Below are positions 8,247 through 16,125 of a stretch of 37,703 nucleotides of DNA, in pieces. Where the stretch lies: assembly GCA_964464925.1 (NCBI GenBank), contig CAYXLI010000043.1, positions 1-37,703 of the forward strand, in the 5' to 3' direction. Origin of the DNA: CAYXLI01 sp964464925. Its GTDB lineage: Bacteria > Acidobacteriota > Terriglobia > Bryobacterales > Bryobacteraceae. Under the pieces are notes generated by a model. The model saw only the letters and a list, made by a program, of their open reading frames with translations, was not told the DNA's origin and ran no database searches. A program made the position numbers and the translations under genes. Position 1 is the first letter of the stretch; every line of letters starts with the position of its first letter.

Positions 8247-11200
8247 ATGCGTATTCAGGGATTTCGGTTATTTCTCGTATTGTGTCTGGCGGCCGTTTGG
8301 GCCTTCGGACAAGGCTCCACGTCGCGGCTCGTTGGAGTTGTCAGTGATCCTACCGGCGCCTCCATCAGCGGTGCGCCAGTCCGGCTTACAAACCAGGGAA
8401 CAGGTGTTTCCTTCACCAACACAACCACTGCTTCCGGTGCATACACTTTTGAATCCTTGCAACCGGGGCAATACGAGGTTACAGTCGAAGCGCCGGGCTT
8501 CCGGAAATTCACCTCCACCAATAATCCAGTCACCATTGGCCAGCCGACCACGGTGAATGTGACCTTGGAAGTCGGCAACGTCACCGAGAGCGTCACGGTC
8601 TCGGGTTCCGCCGAAGCCGTGCAAACCAGCACGTCCGCAAACATCGGCAACGTCATTCAGGAGAACACGATCAAGGATTTGCCGATCGTTGGAACGCGCG
8701 GCCGCAATCCCCTCGGGCTTGTCGACCTGCAGCCTGGCGTCATCGATACGCAGGCGATCAGCGGCGGCGCCGTGGTGGTCTTCGGCGCACGCGATCGCGC
8801 ATGGAACATTACGCTGGACGGCATCGACAACAACGAGAGCAGCAGCGGTGGATCGAATTTTGCACCCCTTCGCACCAATCCGGACTCGCTTGCAGAATTC
8901 CGGGTGATCACCGCAAATCCCAGTGCTGAATATGGCCGCAGCAGCGGCGGACAGGTGGCGATGATCACTAAGTCCGGCACAAATGAATTTCATGGTGACG
9001 GCTTCTGGTTCTATCGCACACCGCGCTTTAATGCCAACGATTGGGGCAACAACTTCAACAGCATCGGCCGTTCCCAGTTTGTGCAGCACATTTACGGCGG
9101 CGCTGTGGGCGGTCCGATCTGGAAAGATCACACATTCTTCTTCTTCAACGGCCAGTGGCTGCGCGCGCTTTCGAGCGTCGGCATCACCCGGACGGTTTAT
9201 ACTGCGAGCGCACGGCAGGGAATCTTCCGGTACGTCGTGGGCGGGCGCAACAATCCCGCCGGTTCGCCGAACGCCGCCGTCGATGCCGCTGGCAACGTGG
9301 TTCCCGGTTTGAATGTTGCTTCTTACAACATCGTGGCGAATGATCCGCTTCACCTCGGGCTCGACAGGACGATCCAAAGCACAATCAATGCCGCGCCGCT
9401 GCCGAATCGTTTCAACGTCGGCGACGGCCTGAACACCGCGGGCTACTCTTTCGCGGCGAGCAGCCAGGAACGCCAGCACGATCTCACAATCAAGATCGAC
9501 CAGATCATTAACGCGAAGAATACGGTATACGGGCGCATATCCTGGGGCCAGCAGAACACATTGTGTGATGGCGCGAATGCGGGCTATGAGTTGTTCCCGG
9601 GCACGGGATGCCAGGTCAACACATTGCGCGATCCGAAGAACATGGCGTACAACTGGCGCTGGAATCCCACGCCCCGTCTCACCAACGAGTTCATCTTCGG
9701 ACTCAATCAATTCAGCTTCGTATTCAACATTCCCCAGGGCGATCTCAGCAAGTTGTCTCTCGCCGGCGGCGCGCCAGTGGCATATCCCGTGGCGGACTTC
9801 GGCAACTCGCGGGAACTGAAGACGTGGCAATTTGTCGACAACCTCTCGTATCAGTGGAACAATCACGCGCTGAAGTTCGGAACCAACCTTCGCCTGGGCC
9901 GCGAAATCGATTCACGCGGCAGCATCGCCGGTTATAACGCCGCAACCGACGTGTACTTCAACGCCGACCTCGATAACGCCGCTTTCGGCATTCCCACTGC
10001 GCAGATCAATGCTTCCAACGACCTGCCCGCGCTGCGCAGCGCCGTGAACTTCCTGCTCGGCCGCGTTGGAGAGGTGCAGCGCGGCTTTGCCGCCCCTGAC
10101 GGACAGAAGTTTGCTGAAGGTCTGCTGCCGTTCACGGCCAACTGGAACGAATACGACTTCTTCGTGCAGGATTCCTGGAAAGTACGCAAGAACCTGACGG
10201 TCGACCTCGGGCTTCGCTGGGAAATCAAGATGGCTCCCACATCGCCGGCGGGCGTGATGTCGCACCCCGATCAGCCCTTGGTCTTCGGCGCGAACCCGAC
10301 GAATACGGCGCAGTGGGTGAAGGGTTCGCTGTTCAAAGACAGCTACGGCAACCTTGGGCCTTCTATTGGCTTGGCCTGGGATCCGTTCGGCACTGGCAAA
10401 ACGTCCCTTCGCGCGAATTACCGGATCGCATATGACCGCGTGAATTCGTTCCTGTTCTCCTCACAGGTCTTCAACAGCCTGCCCGGTTATGTGTACGGCT
10501 ACGACGACACCAGCCTCGGCCAGAAGGACACTCGGCTTAGCACCGTCACGCCCGTGAAGCCTCCGTCCAACGTCAATCCGAGCGATTTCACGAAACCCAG
10601 TGCTTACTCCTCCGGCTCGATTTCCGTGGTCGATCCGAATCTGAAATTCGCGACGACACACCAGTGGGCATTCTCCCTGCAACGCGAACTGTGGCAGGGC
10701 GGCGTGTTCGAAGTGAACTATATCGGCCGCCGTGCGTATCACTTGCTTGGCGCGTATGACGCGAACCAGCCGAACCTCTTCGCCCCCGGCATGCTCGATG
10801 CTTTCAATACGGTGAAGGCGGGCGGCCAGTCCGATTTACTGAACCGGATATTCGCAGCCGACAACCGAATTGCGTCGGGCCGCACTGCTTCGGACATGAT
10901 CCGCTCGCAGTATGTCAGTCAGCTTAGCCTGAACAGCTATGCGGCCATTCTCAGCGCGCTGGGCCGCCGCGTGCAGGGCTCCGGCGCAAATGCCCGCAAC
11001 GTGACGGCGCTCTCCGGCGCGGGCGCGTTCGCAGTGATTCCGTTCCCGCAGTTCTCCGGCGGAGTGAGTGTGATTGACTCGAACGACTTCTCCACATACA
11101 ACGGGCTCGTCCTGCAGTTCCAGCAGCACTACCGCAAGGGCATCTACTTCCAGTTCAGCTATACGCTGTCTAAGGCACTTGCAACCCGTGACTTCGATCC

Positions 11201-11864
11201 CACCTTCACTGTAGTGGGCACCCAGAATTCACAATCCGCCTCCTCCACGCCGTTCGATCTGTTCAATCGCAACCTGAACTATGGGTTGCCGCAATACGAT
11301 CATCGCCACGCCTTCCAGACGCACGCGACAATCGAGCTTCCGTTCGGCAAAGGGCGCGCGTATGCAAATCATCTGCCAGGTGCACTTGACCGCGTCATCG
11401 GAGGGTGGGAAATCGCCCCGATCTTCACGTGGTACTCGGGCCGCCCGTTCACGGTCTACTCCGGCGCCAACACATTCGGCAGCGTCGTGCAGAGCACGGT
11501 GAACTGCGATGGCTGTTCGCGGAGTCTCGGACAGGTGCAGGATTACCAGGGCTATAAATGGTTCTTTAACCCTGACACCGACAAATCGAAGTTCTCAGCT
11601 CCAGGACCTGGACAGCTTGGCGGCACCGGAAAAGGTTTTTTCATCGGGCCTCGATTCGTTGATATCGATGTGGCACTCCTGAAGCGGATCCGCATTACGG
11701 AGAAGGTCAACCTGGAACTTCGCGGTGATGCCACAAACGTGACGAACACGCCATCGTTCGGCCTGCCGACTGCAACGTACACGTCTTCCCTGTTCGGCCG
11801 TATCGGCGGCCTTGTGGAGAGCGCGCCGCGGCGCATTCAGGTTGGTATGAAGTTTAATTTTTAG
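8247..11864 (+). CDS. Oar-like TonB-dependent outer-membrane receptor 2
   Basis: 1205 aa from the ATG at 8247, chosen because it opens a signal peptide (MRIQGFRLFLVLCLAAVWAFGQ); the upstream open frame overlaps the divergent gene. Residues ~25-112 are a carboxypeptidase-regulatory-like domain (LVGVVSDPTGASISGAPVRL, ASGAYTFESLQPGQYEVTVEA), then a plug-like region (~115-250: NITLDGIDNNESSSGGSN, SGGQVAMITKSGTNEFHGDG), then a barrel ending IQVGMKFNF with terminal Phe. Two Cys-containing loops (NTLCDGANAG...GTGCQV and NCDGCSRS) may be disulfide-bonded. Its partner across the divergent 55-bp promoter is the mannonate-dehydratase-like enzyme, so a sugar-acid-related ligand is possible (inference). 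Its stop lies 6 bp from the stop of the convergent oxidase. Confidence 0.92.
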   Translation: MRIQGFRLFLVLCLAAVWAFGQGSTSRLVGVVSDPTGASISGAPVRLTNQGTGVSFTNTTTASGAYTFESLQPGQYEVTVEAPGFRKFTSTNNPVTIGQPTTVNVTLEVGNVTESVTVSGSAEAVQTSTSANIGNVIQENTIKDLPIVGTRGRNPLGLVDLQPGVIDTQAISGGAVVVFGARDRAWNITLDGIDNNESSSGGSNFAPLRTNPDSLAEFRVITANPSAEYGRSSGGQVAMITKSGTNEFHGDGFWFYRTPRFNANDWGNNFNSIGRSQFVQHIYGGAVGGPIWKDHTFFFFNGQWLRALSSVGITRTVYTASARQGIFRYVVGGRNNPAGSPNAAVDAAGNVVPGLNVASYNIVANDPLHLGLDRTIQSTINAAPLPNRFNVGDGLNTAGYSFAASSQERQHDLTIKIDQIINAKNTVYGRISWGQQNTLCDGANAGYELFPGTGCQVNTLRDPKNMAYNWRWNPTPRLTNEFIFGLNQFSFVFNIPQGDLSKLSLAGGAPVAYPVADFGNSRELKTWQFVDNLSYQWNNHALKFGTNLRLGREIDSRGSIAGYNAATDVYFNADLDNAAFGIPTAQINASNDLPALRSAVNFLLGRVGEVQRGFAAPDGQKFAEGLLPFTANWNEYDFFVQDSWKVRKNLTVDLGLRWEIKMAPTSPAGVMSHPDQPLVFGANPTNTAQWVKGSLFKDSYGNLGPSIGLAWDPFGTGKTSLRANYRIAYDRVNSFLFSSQVFNSLPGYVYGYDDTSLGQKDTRLSTVTPVKPPSNVNPSDFTKPSAYSSGSISVVDPNLKFATTHQWAFSLQRELWQGGVFEVNYIGRRAYHLLGAYDANQPNLFAPGMLDAFNTVKAGGQSDLLNRIFAADNRIASGRTASDMIRSQYVSQLSLNSYAAILSALGRRVQGSGANARNVTALSGAGAFAVIPFPQFSGGVSVIDSNDFSTYNGLVLQFQQHYRKGIYFQFSYTLSKALATRDFDPTFTVVGTQNSQSASSTPFDLFNRNLNYGLPQYDHRHAFQTHATIELPFGKGRAYANHLPGALDRVIGGWEIAPIFTWYSGRPFTVYSGANTFGSVVQSTVNCDGCSRSLGQVQDYQGYKWFFNPDTDKSKFSAPGPGQLGGTGKGFFIGPRFVDIDVALLKRIRITEKVNLELRGDATNVTNTPSFGLPTATYTSSLFGRIGGLVESAPRRIQVGMKFNF

Positions 11865-11870
11865 TCTGGA

Positions 11871-13037
11871 TCAACGGCGGGCGGCCACGTAAGCGGGGGT
11901 AATGTCTCGAATCGTGGCCGTCCCGCACTGCCGCATCACCAGTTCCAATTCAGCGCCTAGAATTTCGAGCACTCGTTCTACGCCTGTTTGTCCGAACGCT
12001 CCAAGTCCCCAGATGTAAGGCCTGCCGATACCGACCGCCGTTGCTCCGAGCGCGAGCGCCTTGAAAATATCGGTGCCACGGCGGAAGCCACCGTCAATCA
12101 GCACGGGCATGTTCTTCCCCGCCCCTTCCACCACTTCTGGCAACCATTCAATCGTCCCCCTGCCGCTCTCCTCGGCACGGCCTCCGTGGTTGGAAACGAT
12201 GATCCCATCGAATCCGTACTTGCGGCACAACTCCGCATCTTCGCGCGTCTCGATGCCTTTCACCACGAACTTCATCTTCGTGGAGTCGCGGATCCGCCGC
12301 GCGTGGTCCCACGTCATCTCCGGAAATGTCATCGAGTTCTTCGACATATTGAAGCCCTCAAACATCGGCTTCCGGTTGAATCGCGAACCAGGCTCGTTCG
12401 GGTGACATGAGATGCACTTGCGCGAGTCCATCTGCCGCCAACGCATTTCCGTTTCCGTGTTGCGGCCGCCGATGGTATCGACTGTGAGCACAAGGACTGG
12501 ACAGCCGGCAGCCTCTGCCCTCCGGATCATCTTTTGACTCAGATCCTGATTCGAGGAAGCATAAAGCTGATACCAGATAGGCTGCGCTGCCGCTTCGACG
12601 ACGGCTTCCACCGAAATGGACGTCACGGTCGAGAGTATTTGCAAGTGATGCTTCACTCTGCTCGCGCGTGCAGTGGCAATCTCCCCGTCGGGGTGAAAAC
12701 CGCGTTGGCTTCCGATGGGAGAAAGAAAGATCGGCGTTTCCCACGTCGATCCAAACAACGTGGTCGACAGGTTCGCCTTGCTCACGCCAGTAAGCCGGCG
12801 CGGACGCAGACCAATCCTCTGCAGGGCTTCGTGGTTCGCCCGAAGCGTAGCATCGTCATCGCCGCCAGTAGCCATGTAGCCGAAATGAGCCGGTGGGATA
12901 TTCTTCTGTGCGAGGGCTTCAAAATCTGAGACGTTGAGCGCATCTTTTGGGCTATTGAGCACCAAAGGCGGCAAAGCCTGTTGCCCAAACAGCGGACTTG
13001 CAGCCAGGAACTGCAGAAAGGCTCGGCGATTCGTCAT
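11871..13037 (-). CDS. Exported FMN-dependent alpha-hydroxy-acid oxidase/dehydrogenase carrying a CxxCH motif
   Basis: 388 aa. The N-terminus MTNRRAFLQFLAASPLFG looks like a short Tat signal. The (beta/alpha)8 body matches glycolate/lactate oxidase: Tyr54 (YMATGG), Tyr159 (WYQLY), Asp187 (LTVDT), Lys260 (VVKGI), and the catalytic pair His284/Arg287 in VSNHGGR, followed by the phosphate-binding LIDGGFRRGTDIFKALALGA. It should oxidise a 2-hydroxy acid to a 2-keto acid using FMN. Unusually, the loop after strand 4 contains Cys208-Ile-Ser-Cys211-His212, a c-type haem attachment motif that ordinary family members lack. With export, this could mean covalent haem and electron transfer to a cytochrome instead of to O2; that is inference. 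A small exported protein is encoded 42 bp upstream on the same strand. Confidence 0.88.
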   Translation of the reverse strand: MTNRRAFLQFLAASPLFGQQALPPLVLNSPKDALNVSDFEALAQKNIPPAHFGYMATGGDDDATLRANHEALQRIGLRPRRLTGVSKANLSTTLFGSTWETPIFLSPIGSQRGFHPDGEIATARASRVKHHLQILSTVTSISVEAVVEAAAQPIWYQLYASSNQDLSQKMIRRAEAAGCPVLVLTVDTIGGRNTETEMRWRQMDSRKCISCHPNEPGSRFNRKPMFEGFNMSKNSMTFPEMTWDHARRIRDSTKMKFVVKGIETREDAELCRKYGFDGIIVSNHGGRAEESGRGTIEWLPEVVEGAGKNMPVLIDGGFRRGTDIFKALALGATAVGIGRPYIWGLGAFGQTGVERVLEILGAELELVMRQCGTATIRDITPAYVAARR

Positions 13038-13079
13038 GGAAGCCGATTCTAATTCGGACCGTACCTCGATAACAACCGG

Positions 13080-13547
13080 CTACCGTTTCGTCTTTGCATC
13101 CTCTGCCGCCGCAGCCTCTTTCGTAAAGATCAATTTCTCAGTCGGCCCTGGAGGCACGATGTGAAACACCTCAACCTGTAGTTGATTGCCATCATCGGAC
13201 AGAGAGAGGCGCCGCTTGGTCACTGTGCTGCCGTTCTTTCCCTCCGAGTCCATGACCACGAGTTTCGGTCCGTTGTACCAGAGTCGGACTTTCCGGCCTT
13301 TTGCATCGCATTCCTGGCCGGCGGTGCCGCACCGAAATTCGGTAGATGCCCCGCCTTCAGCCGTGCTCAACAAACGGAGGTCTTTGTCCGTTTGCTCCAC
13401 ATCCCACTTTGAATCATGAGATCCATGTAGTTCGCTATTGGCGCCGTCCAGTTTCCATTTTCCGGAGAAGTTCGGTTTCACTGTTTGCGCTGCCCACAAA
13501 GCGAAGCAGAACAAGACGGATATCGCACTCACGAATAACCAACGCAT
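13080..13547 (-). CDS. Small exported protein of unknown function
   Basis: 155 aa. A signal peptide (MRWLFVSAISVLFCFALWAAQ) precedes a mature part opening NFSGKWKLDGANSELHG and rich in beta-strand patterns (EFRCGTAGQECDAKGRKVRLWY, TKRRLSLSDDGNQLQVEVFHI). This suggests a small beta-barrel or sandwich of the kind often seen in acidobacterial secretomes, vaguely lipocalin-like in its F-x-G-x-W opening. Two cysteines nine residues apart may form a disulfide. The tail is charged (AAAAEDAKTKR). GGGGAGAG gives a convincing ribosome site. It probably shares a transcript with the downstream hydroxy-acid oxidase, and is divergent from the DUF1080 gene across 126 bp. I cannot assign a function. Confidence 0.8.
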   Translation of the reverse strand: MRWLFVSAISVLFCFALWAAQTVKPNFSGKWKLDGANSELHGSHDSKWDVEQTDKDLRLLSTAEGGASTEFRCGTAGQECDAKGRKVRLWYNGPKLVVMDSEGKNGSTVTKRRLSLSDDGNQLQVEVFHIVPPGPTEKLIFTKEAAAAEDAKTKR

Positions 13548-13673
13548 TGTGTCTCTCCCCGGGTCGCGCTCTCCGGCCGGCCCTTACTTACGTTAGACGC
13601 CTTCGAGGACGGGAGAACATCCGGTGGTCACAGTATGAAAGTGACCGGCGGTGCTATATGCTGTTCGTAAGCC

Positions 13674-14480
13674 ATGCGATACGCAGCCTTTATATTCCTC
13701 GCCTGCAGTTTCTTACAGGCGCAAACGTTGAACCAACTTAGCCCAGCAGAGAAAGCTGCCGGCTGGAAGCTCTTGTTCGACGGTAAGACTTTTCAGAACT
13801 GGGCGGATCCGACGAAAAAGTCTCCGCCCGGGGATGCATGGAGCATTGAGGACAATTGCCTGAAGGCGAATACAAGACCAAAGATTCGCGAAGACCTCTT
13901 CAGTGTGGATAAGTTCCATAACTTCGAACTGGAGTTCGATTGGAAAATTTCAAAAGCCGGCAACAGCGGGGTGAAGTACAGGATTCAAAGAGCGTTGCCG
14001 GTCGGTCCACGCTCGATCTATTCCGACGCGAAACGCTTCGAGGAAACCGTTCTTGCCGAGCTGAAAAATCCTCATACTACCCGCCAGACTATGCAGGAGG
14101 AGTATGTGGTGGGATTCGAGTATCAGGTGATCGACGATGCCGAGAACAAAGACGCGAAGAGCACGAACCTGCATACCGCCGGCGCGCTGTATGACATGGT
14201 TGCGCCCACTAACGTAGTTCTGAAGCCTGTGGGAGAATTCAATCATTCACGAATCGTACTGAAGGACAACCACGTGGAGCACTGGCTGAATGGCACGAAG
14301 GTAGTGGATGCCATGCTGAATTCCGAGGCGGTGAAAAAATCGGTTGCAAAACGCTGGACAGCGGGGTCGCCGATGTACCATCTCCTCGTGGATCAACCGG
14401 AGCGGAAGTGTCCAATCTCGCTGCAGAACCACAATGATGCTGCCTGGTTCCGAAATATAAAAATCCGGCCGTTGGATTGA
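13674..14480 (+). CDS. Exported DUF1080 / 3-keto-disaccharide hydrolase-like protein
   Basis: 268 aa with a signal peptide (MRYAAFIFLACSFLQAQ). The mature protein shows the DUF1080 signature: AGWKLLFDGKTFQNW near residues 30-45, WSIEDNCLKAN, the jelly-roll strand FHNFELEFDWKISKAGNSGVKYRI, VGFEYQVIDD and the closing DNHVEHWLNGTKV. This is a concanavalin-like beta-sandwich. Some members hydrolyse 3-keto-glucosides; others are carbohydrate-binding only. Length matches single-domain family members. It would act in the periplasm or outside the cell. Its neighbours (exported oxidase, receptors, glycosidases) fit carbohydrate breakdown. The ribosome site is weak. Confidence 0.88.
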   Translation: MRYAAFIFLACSFLQAQTLNQLSPAEKAAGWKLLFDGKTFQNWADPTKKSPPGDAWSIEDNCLKANTRPKIREDLFSVDKFHNFELEFDWKISKAGNSGVKYRIQRALPVGPRSIYSDAKRFEETVLAELKNPHTTRQTMQEEYVVGFEYQVIDDAENKDAKSTNLHTAGALYDMVAPTNVVLKPVGEFNHSRIVLKDNHVEHWLNGTKVVDAMLNSEAVKKSVAKRWTAGSPMYHLLVDQPERKCPISLQNHNDAAWFRNIKIRPLD

Positions 14481-14535
14481 GCTTGGATGAAGTGCCTGAG
14501 GCGTTCCGGGTGCGGACGGTAAAATTGCCATCTAA

Positions 14536-15957
14536 ATGAGACGAGCAGGGAAACTGCGGCCTTGGCGATCGCTTCCTCTGGGGCGCCGCCGGCCCGTTCC
14601 GCAGGTCCTGCTCGCTTTGTTTACTCCAGGCGTTGCGCTGCTGATCTCTTTCGTTTTCCAGGATCTGCTGAAGCCTGCATTCGACGCGCCTTTTATCGCC
14701 GCAGTCTCCGTCACCGCCTGGTATGGGGGCCTCGTACCCGGGCTGCTAGCCACTCTCGTATCGACCCTGGCGCTCGCATTCTACTTCCCTTCGCCCGTAG
14801 CATTGTCACTGGCATTTTTCGCGGTGGCATCTACGTTGATCGTCCTGTTGATCCATAACCATTCTCAGGCCCAGGCGGACTTAGAGGAATCGGAGGAGAA
14901 GTTCCGCTATGCGGCGGATCTGATTCCATTCGGAGGCTGGACGGCGGACGAACGGGGCAACATGACACAAGTGAGTGACAGCTTTCTTAATACTTTTCAG
15001 ACCAGCCAGCTCCGTTGCAGTGATCTTGGGTGGATCAATTTATTAGTTCCCGAGCAGAGAGCGCAAGTGCGAGACGATTGGTTGGCTTGCGTGAAAAAAG
15101 GCGGTTCCTGGGATTGCGAATACCATATGGCGCCCATCAACGGCCAACGTCATGTGATCTTGAGCCGCGGTGTTCCCGTCCATGACGCGAGCGGTTCGAT
15201 CCGAAGTTGGGTCGGGATCCACCTGGACATTACCGAGCGGGAAATCCTTGCCGGGCAGCGGCTGGAACATGAGAAGGAGCTAGCCCGTTCAAATGCGGAG
15301 TTAGATCAGCTTGCATATATCGCTGCGCATGATTTGCAGGAGCCTCTGCGCATGATCGCCAGCTATGTGCAATTGATCAAGCGCCGTTACCGCTCCCGGC
15401 TGGATGAGGATGCGGACGCCTTCATAGACCTTGCCGTGGAAGGAGCGCACCGGCTCAAGGAGATGCTGCAGAGCGTTCAGCTTCTCAGCTATGTGGGGAA
15501 GCTTCCCGAGCGCAGGGCGCTTGCCGCATTAGGCCCACTTGCCGAAACCGCCGGCCGCGCTGTTCAACAACGCCATCAGGATGTGCCTTTTACCTTATCT
15601 GTCTCGGAATTGCCGGAAGTACGATGCGATACTTTCGAGTTTGTTCAGCTTTTCGAACACCTCATCGAGAATGCGGTAAAGTTTCGCCGTTCCGGAGAGC
15701 CGCTGGTAATTCGTATTGAGGCGGGGCGCGAAGGGCGGTTTCACTTGATTCGAGTCGCCGATAACGGGATCGGTATCGAACCCCAATACTTCACGCGCAT
15801 TTTTGAAGTTTTCCAAAGACTGCACAGCCGGGAAGAGTACCCGGGCACCGGGATCGGCCTGGCAATCTGCAAGAAGATCGTCGAAGTCCATGGCGGCTAT
15901 ATCCGGGCCGAATCGACCCCGGGCTCCGGAACAACGTTCCTCTTTACTGTCCCCTAG
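14536..15957 (+). CDS. Membrane histidine kinase (DUF4118-like membrane domain, PAS, HisKA, HATPase)
   Basis: 473 aa. Residues ~22-106 contain three or four hydrophobic helices of the DUF4118/KdpD-like type (AWYGGLVPGLLATLVSTLALAFYF). A PAS domain with PAC-like end follows at ~118-237 (KFRYAADLIPFGGWTADERGN ... SWVGIHLDITERE). The phospho-acceptor is His265 in AAHDLQEPLR, typical of phytochrome/PAS-type kinases. The ATPase has Asn379 (HLIENAVKF), Asp409 in DNGIG and GTGIGLAI at 437-444. No response regulator is adjacent. The signal sensed is unknown; DUF4118 kinases often have no periplasmic domain. The last codons and stop lie inside a repeat element (15947-16105), so the native C-terminus may have been replaced by TVP-stop. 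Confidence 0.92.
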   Translation: MRRAGKLRPWRSLPLGRRRPVPQVLLALFTPGVALLISFVFQDLLKPAFDAPFIAAVSVTAWYGGLVPGLLATLVSTLALAFYFPSPVALSLAFFAVASTLIVLLIHNHSQAQADLEESEEKFRYAADLIPFGGWTADERGNMTQVSDSFLNTFQTSQLRCSDLGWINLLVPEQRAQVRDDWLACVKKGGSWDCEYHMAPINGQRHVILSRGVPVHDASGSIRSWVGIHLDITEREILAGQRLEHEKELARSNAELDQLAYIAAHDLQEPLRMIASYVQLIKRRYRSRLDEDADAFIDLAVEGAHRLKEMLQSVQLLSYVGKLPERRALAALGPLAETAGRAVQQRHQDVPFTLSVSELPEVRCDTFEFVQLFEHLIENAVKFRRSGEPLVIRIEAGREGRFHLIRVADNGIGIEPQYFTRIFEVFQRLHSREEYPGTGIGLAICKKIVEVHGGYIRAESTPGSGTTFLFTVP

Positions 15958-15968
15958 TGAGGGGACAG
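15947..15968. repeat. REP-like hairpin spanning the kinase stop codon
   Basis: CTGTCCCC and GGGGACAG form an 8-bp perfect stem around the 6-nt loop TAGTGA. The loop contains the kinase stop codon TAG. There is no T-tract after it. It overlaps the left arm of the larger inverted repeat. It may act as an mRNA-stabilising or weak termination structure. Confidence 0.55.
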
Positions 15969-16105
15969 CGACCTCAATTCCTGAGATTTCTCCTAGCCTT
16001 GGTACCCTCAAGCAACGCGAACCTTGTTCACAATGCGTGCAGAGTTGGCATTGCCTACCGGTTTTGCCCTTATCAGGGAATTGAGGTCGCTGTCCCCTCA
16101 CTAGG
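15953..16105. repeat. 153-bp element with 29-bp perfect inverted repeats (MITE/REPIN-like)
   Basis: The left arm at 15953-15981 is the exact reverse complement of the right arm at 16077-16105; both include the core AGGTCGCTGTCCCCTCACTA. The 95-bp centre has no open frame and AT-rich patches. The arms extend inward with one bulged base (CCTGA against TCAGG). The element fills the space between the kinase (+) and the metalloprotease stop at 16126 (-). A terminal-repeat pair without a gene suggests a non-autonomous mobile element or REP doublet mobilised in trans by a transposase elsewhere. No target-site duplication is obvious. Confidence 0.75.
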
Positions 16106-16125
16106 AGGTACCTGATCCCAAATCC

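Noticed and set aside
8268..9866. 532-codon open frame on the minus strand opposite Oar receptor 2
   Set aside because: It lies entirely antisense to the receptor with no motif or ribosome site; it is a codon-bias artefact.
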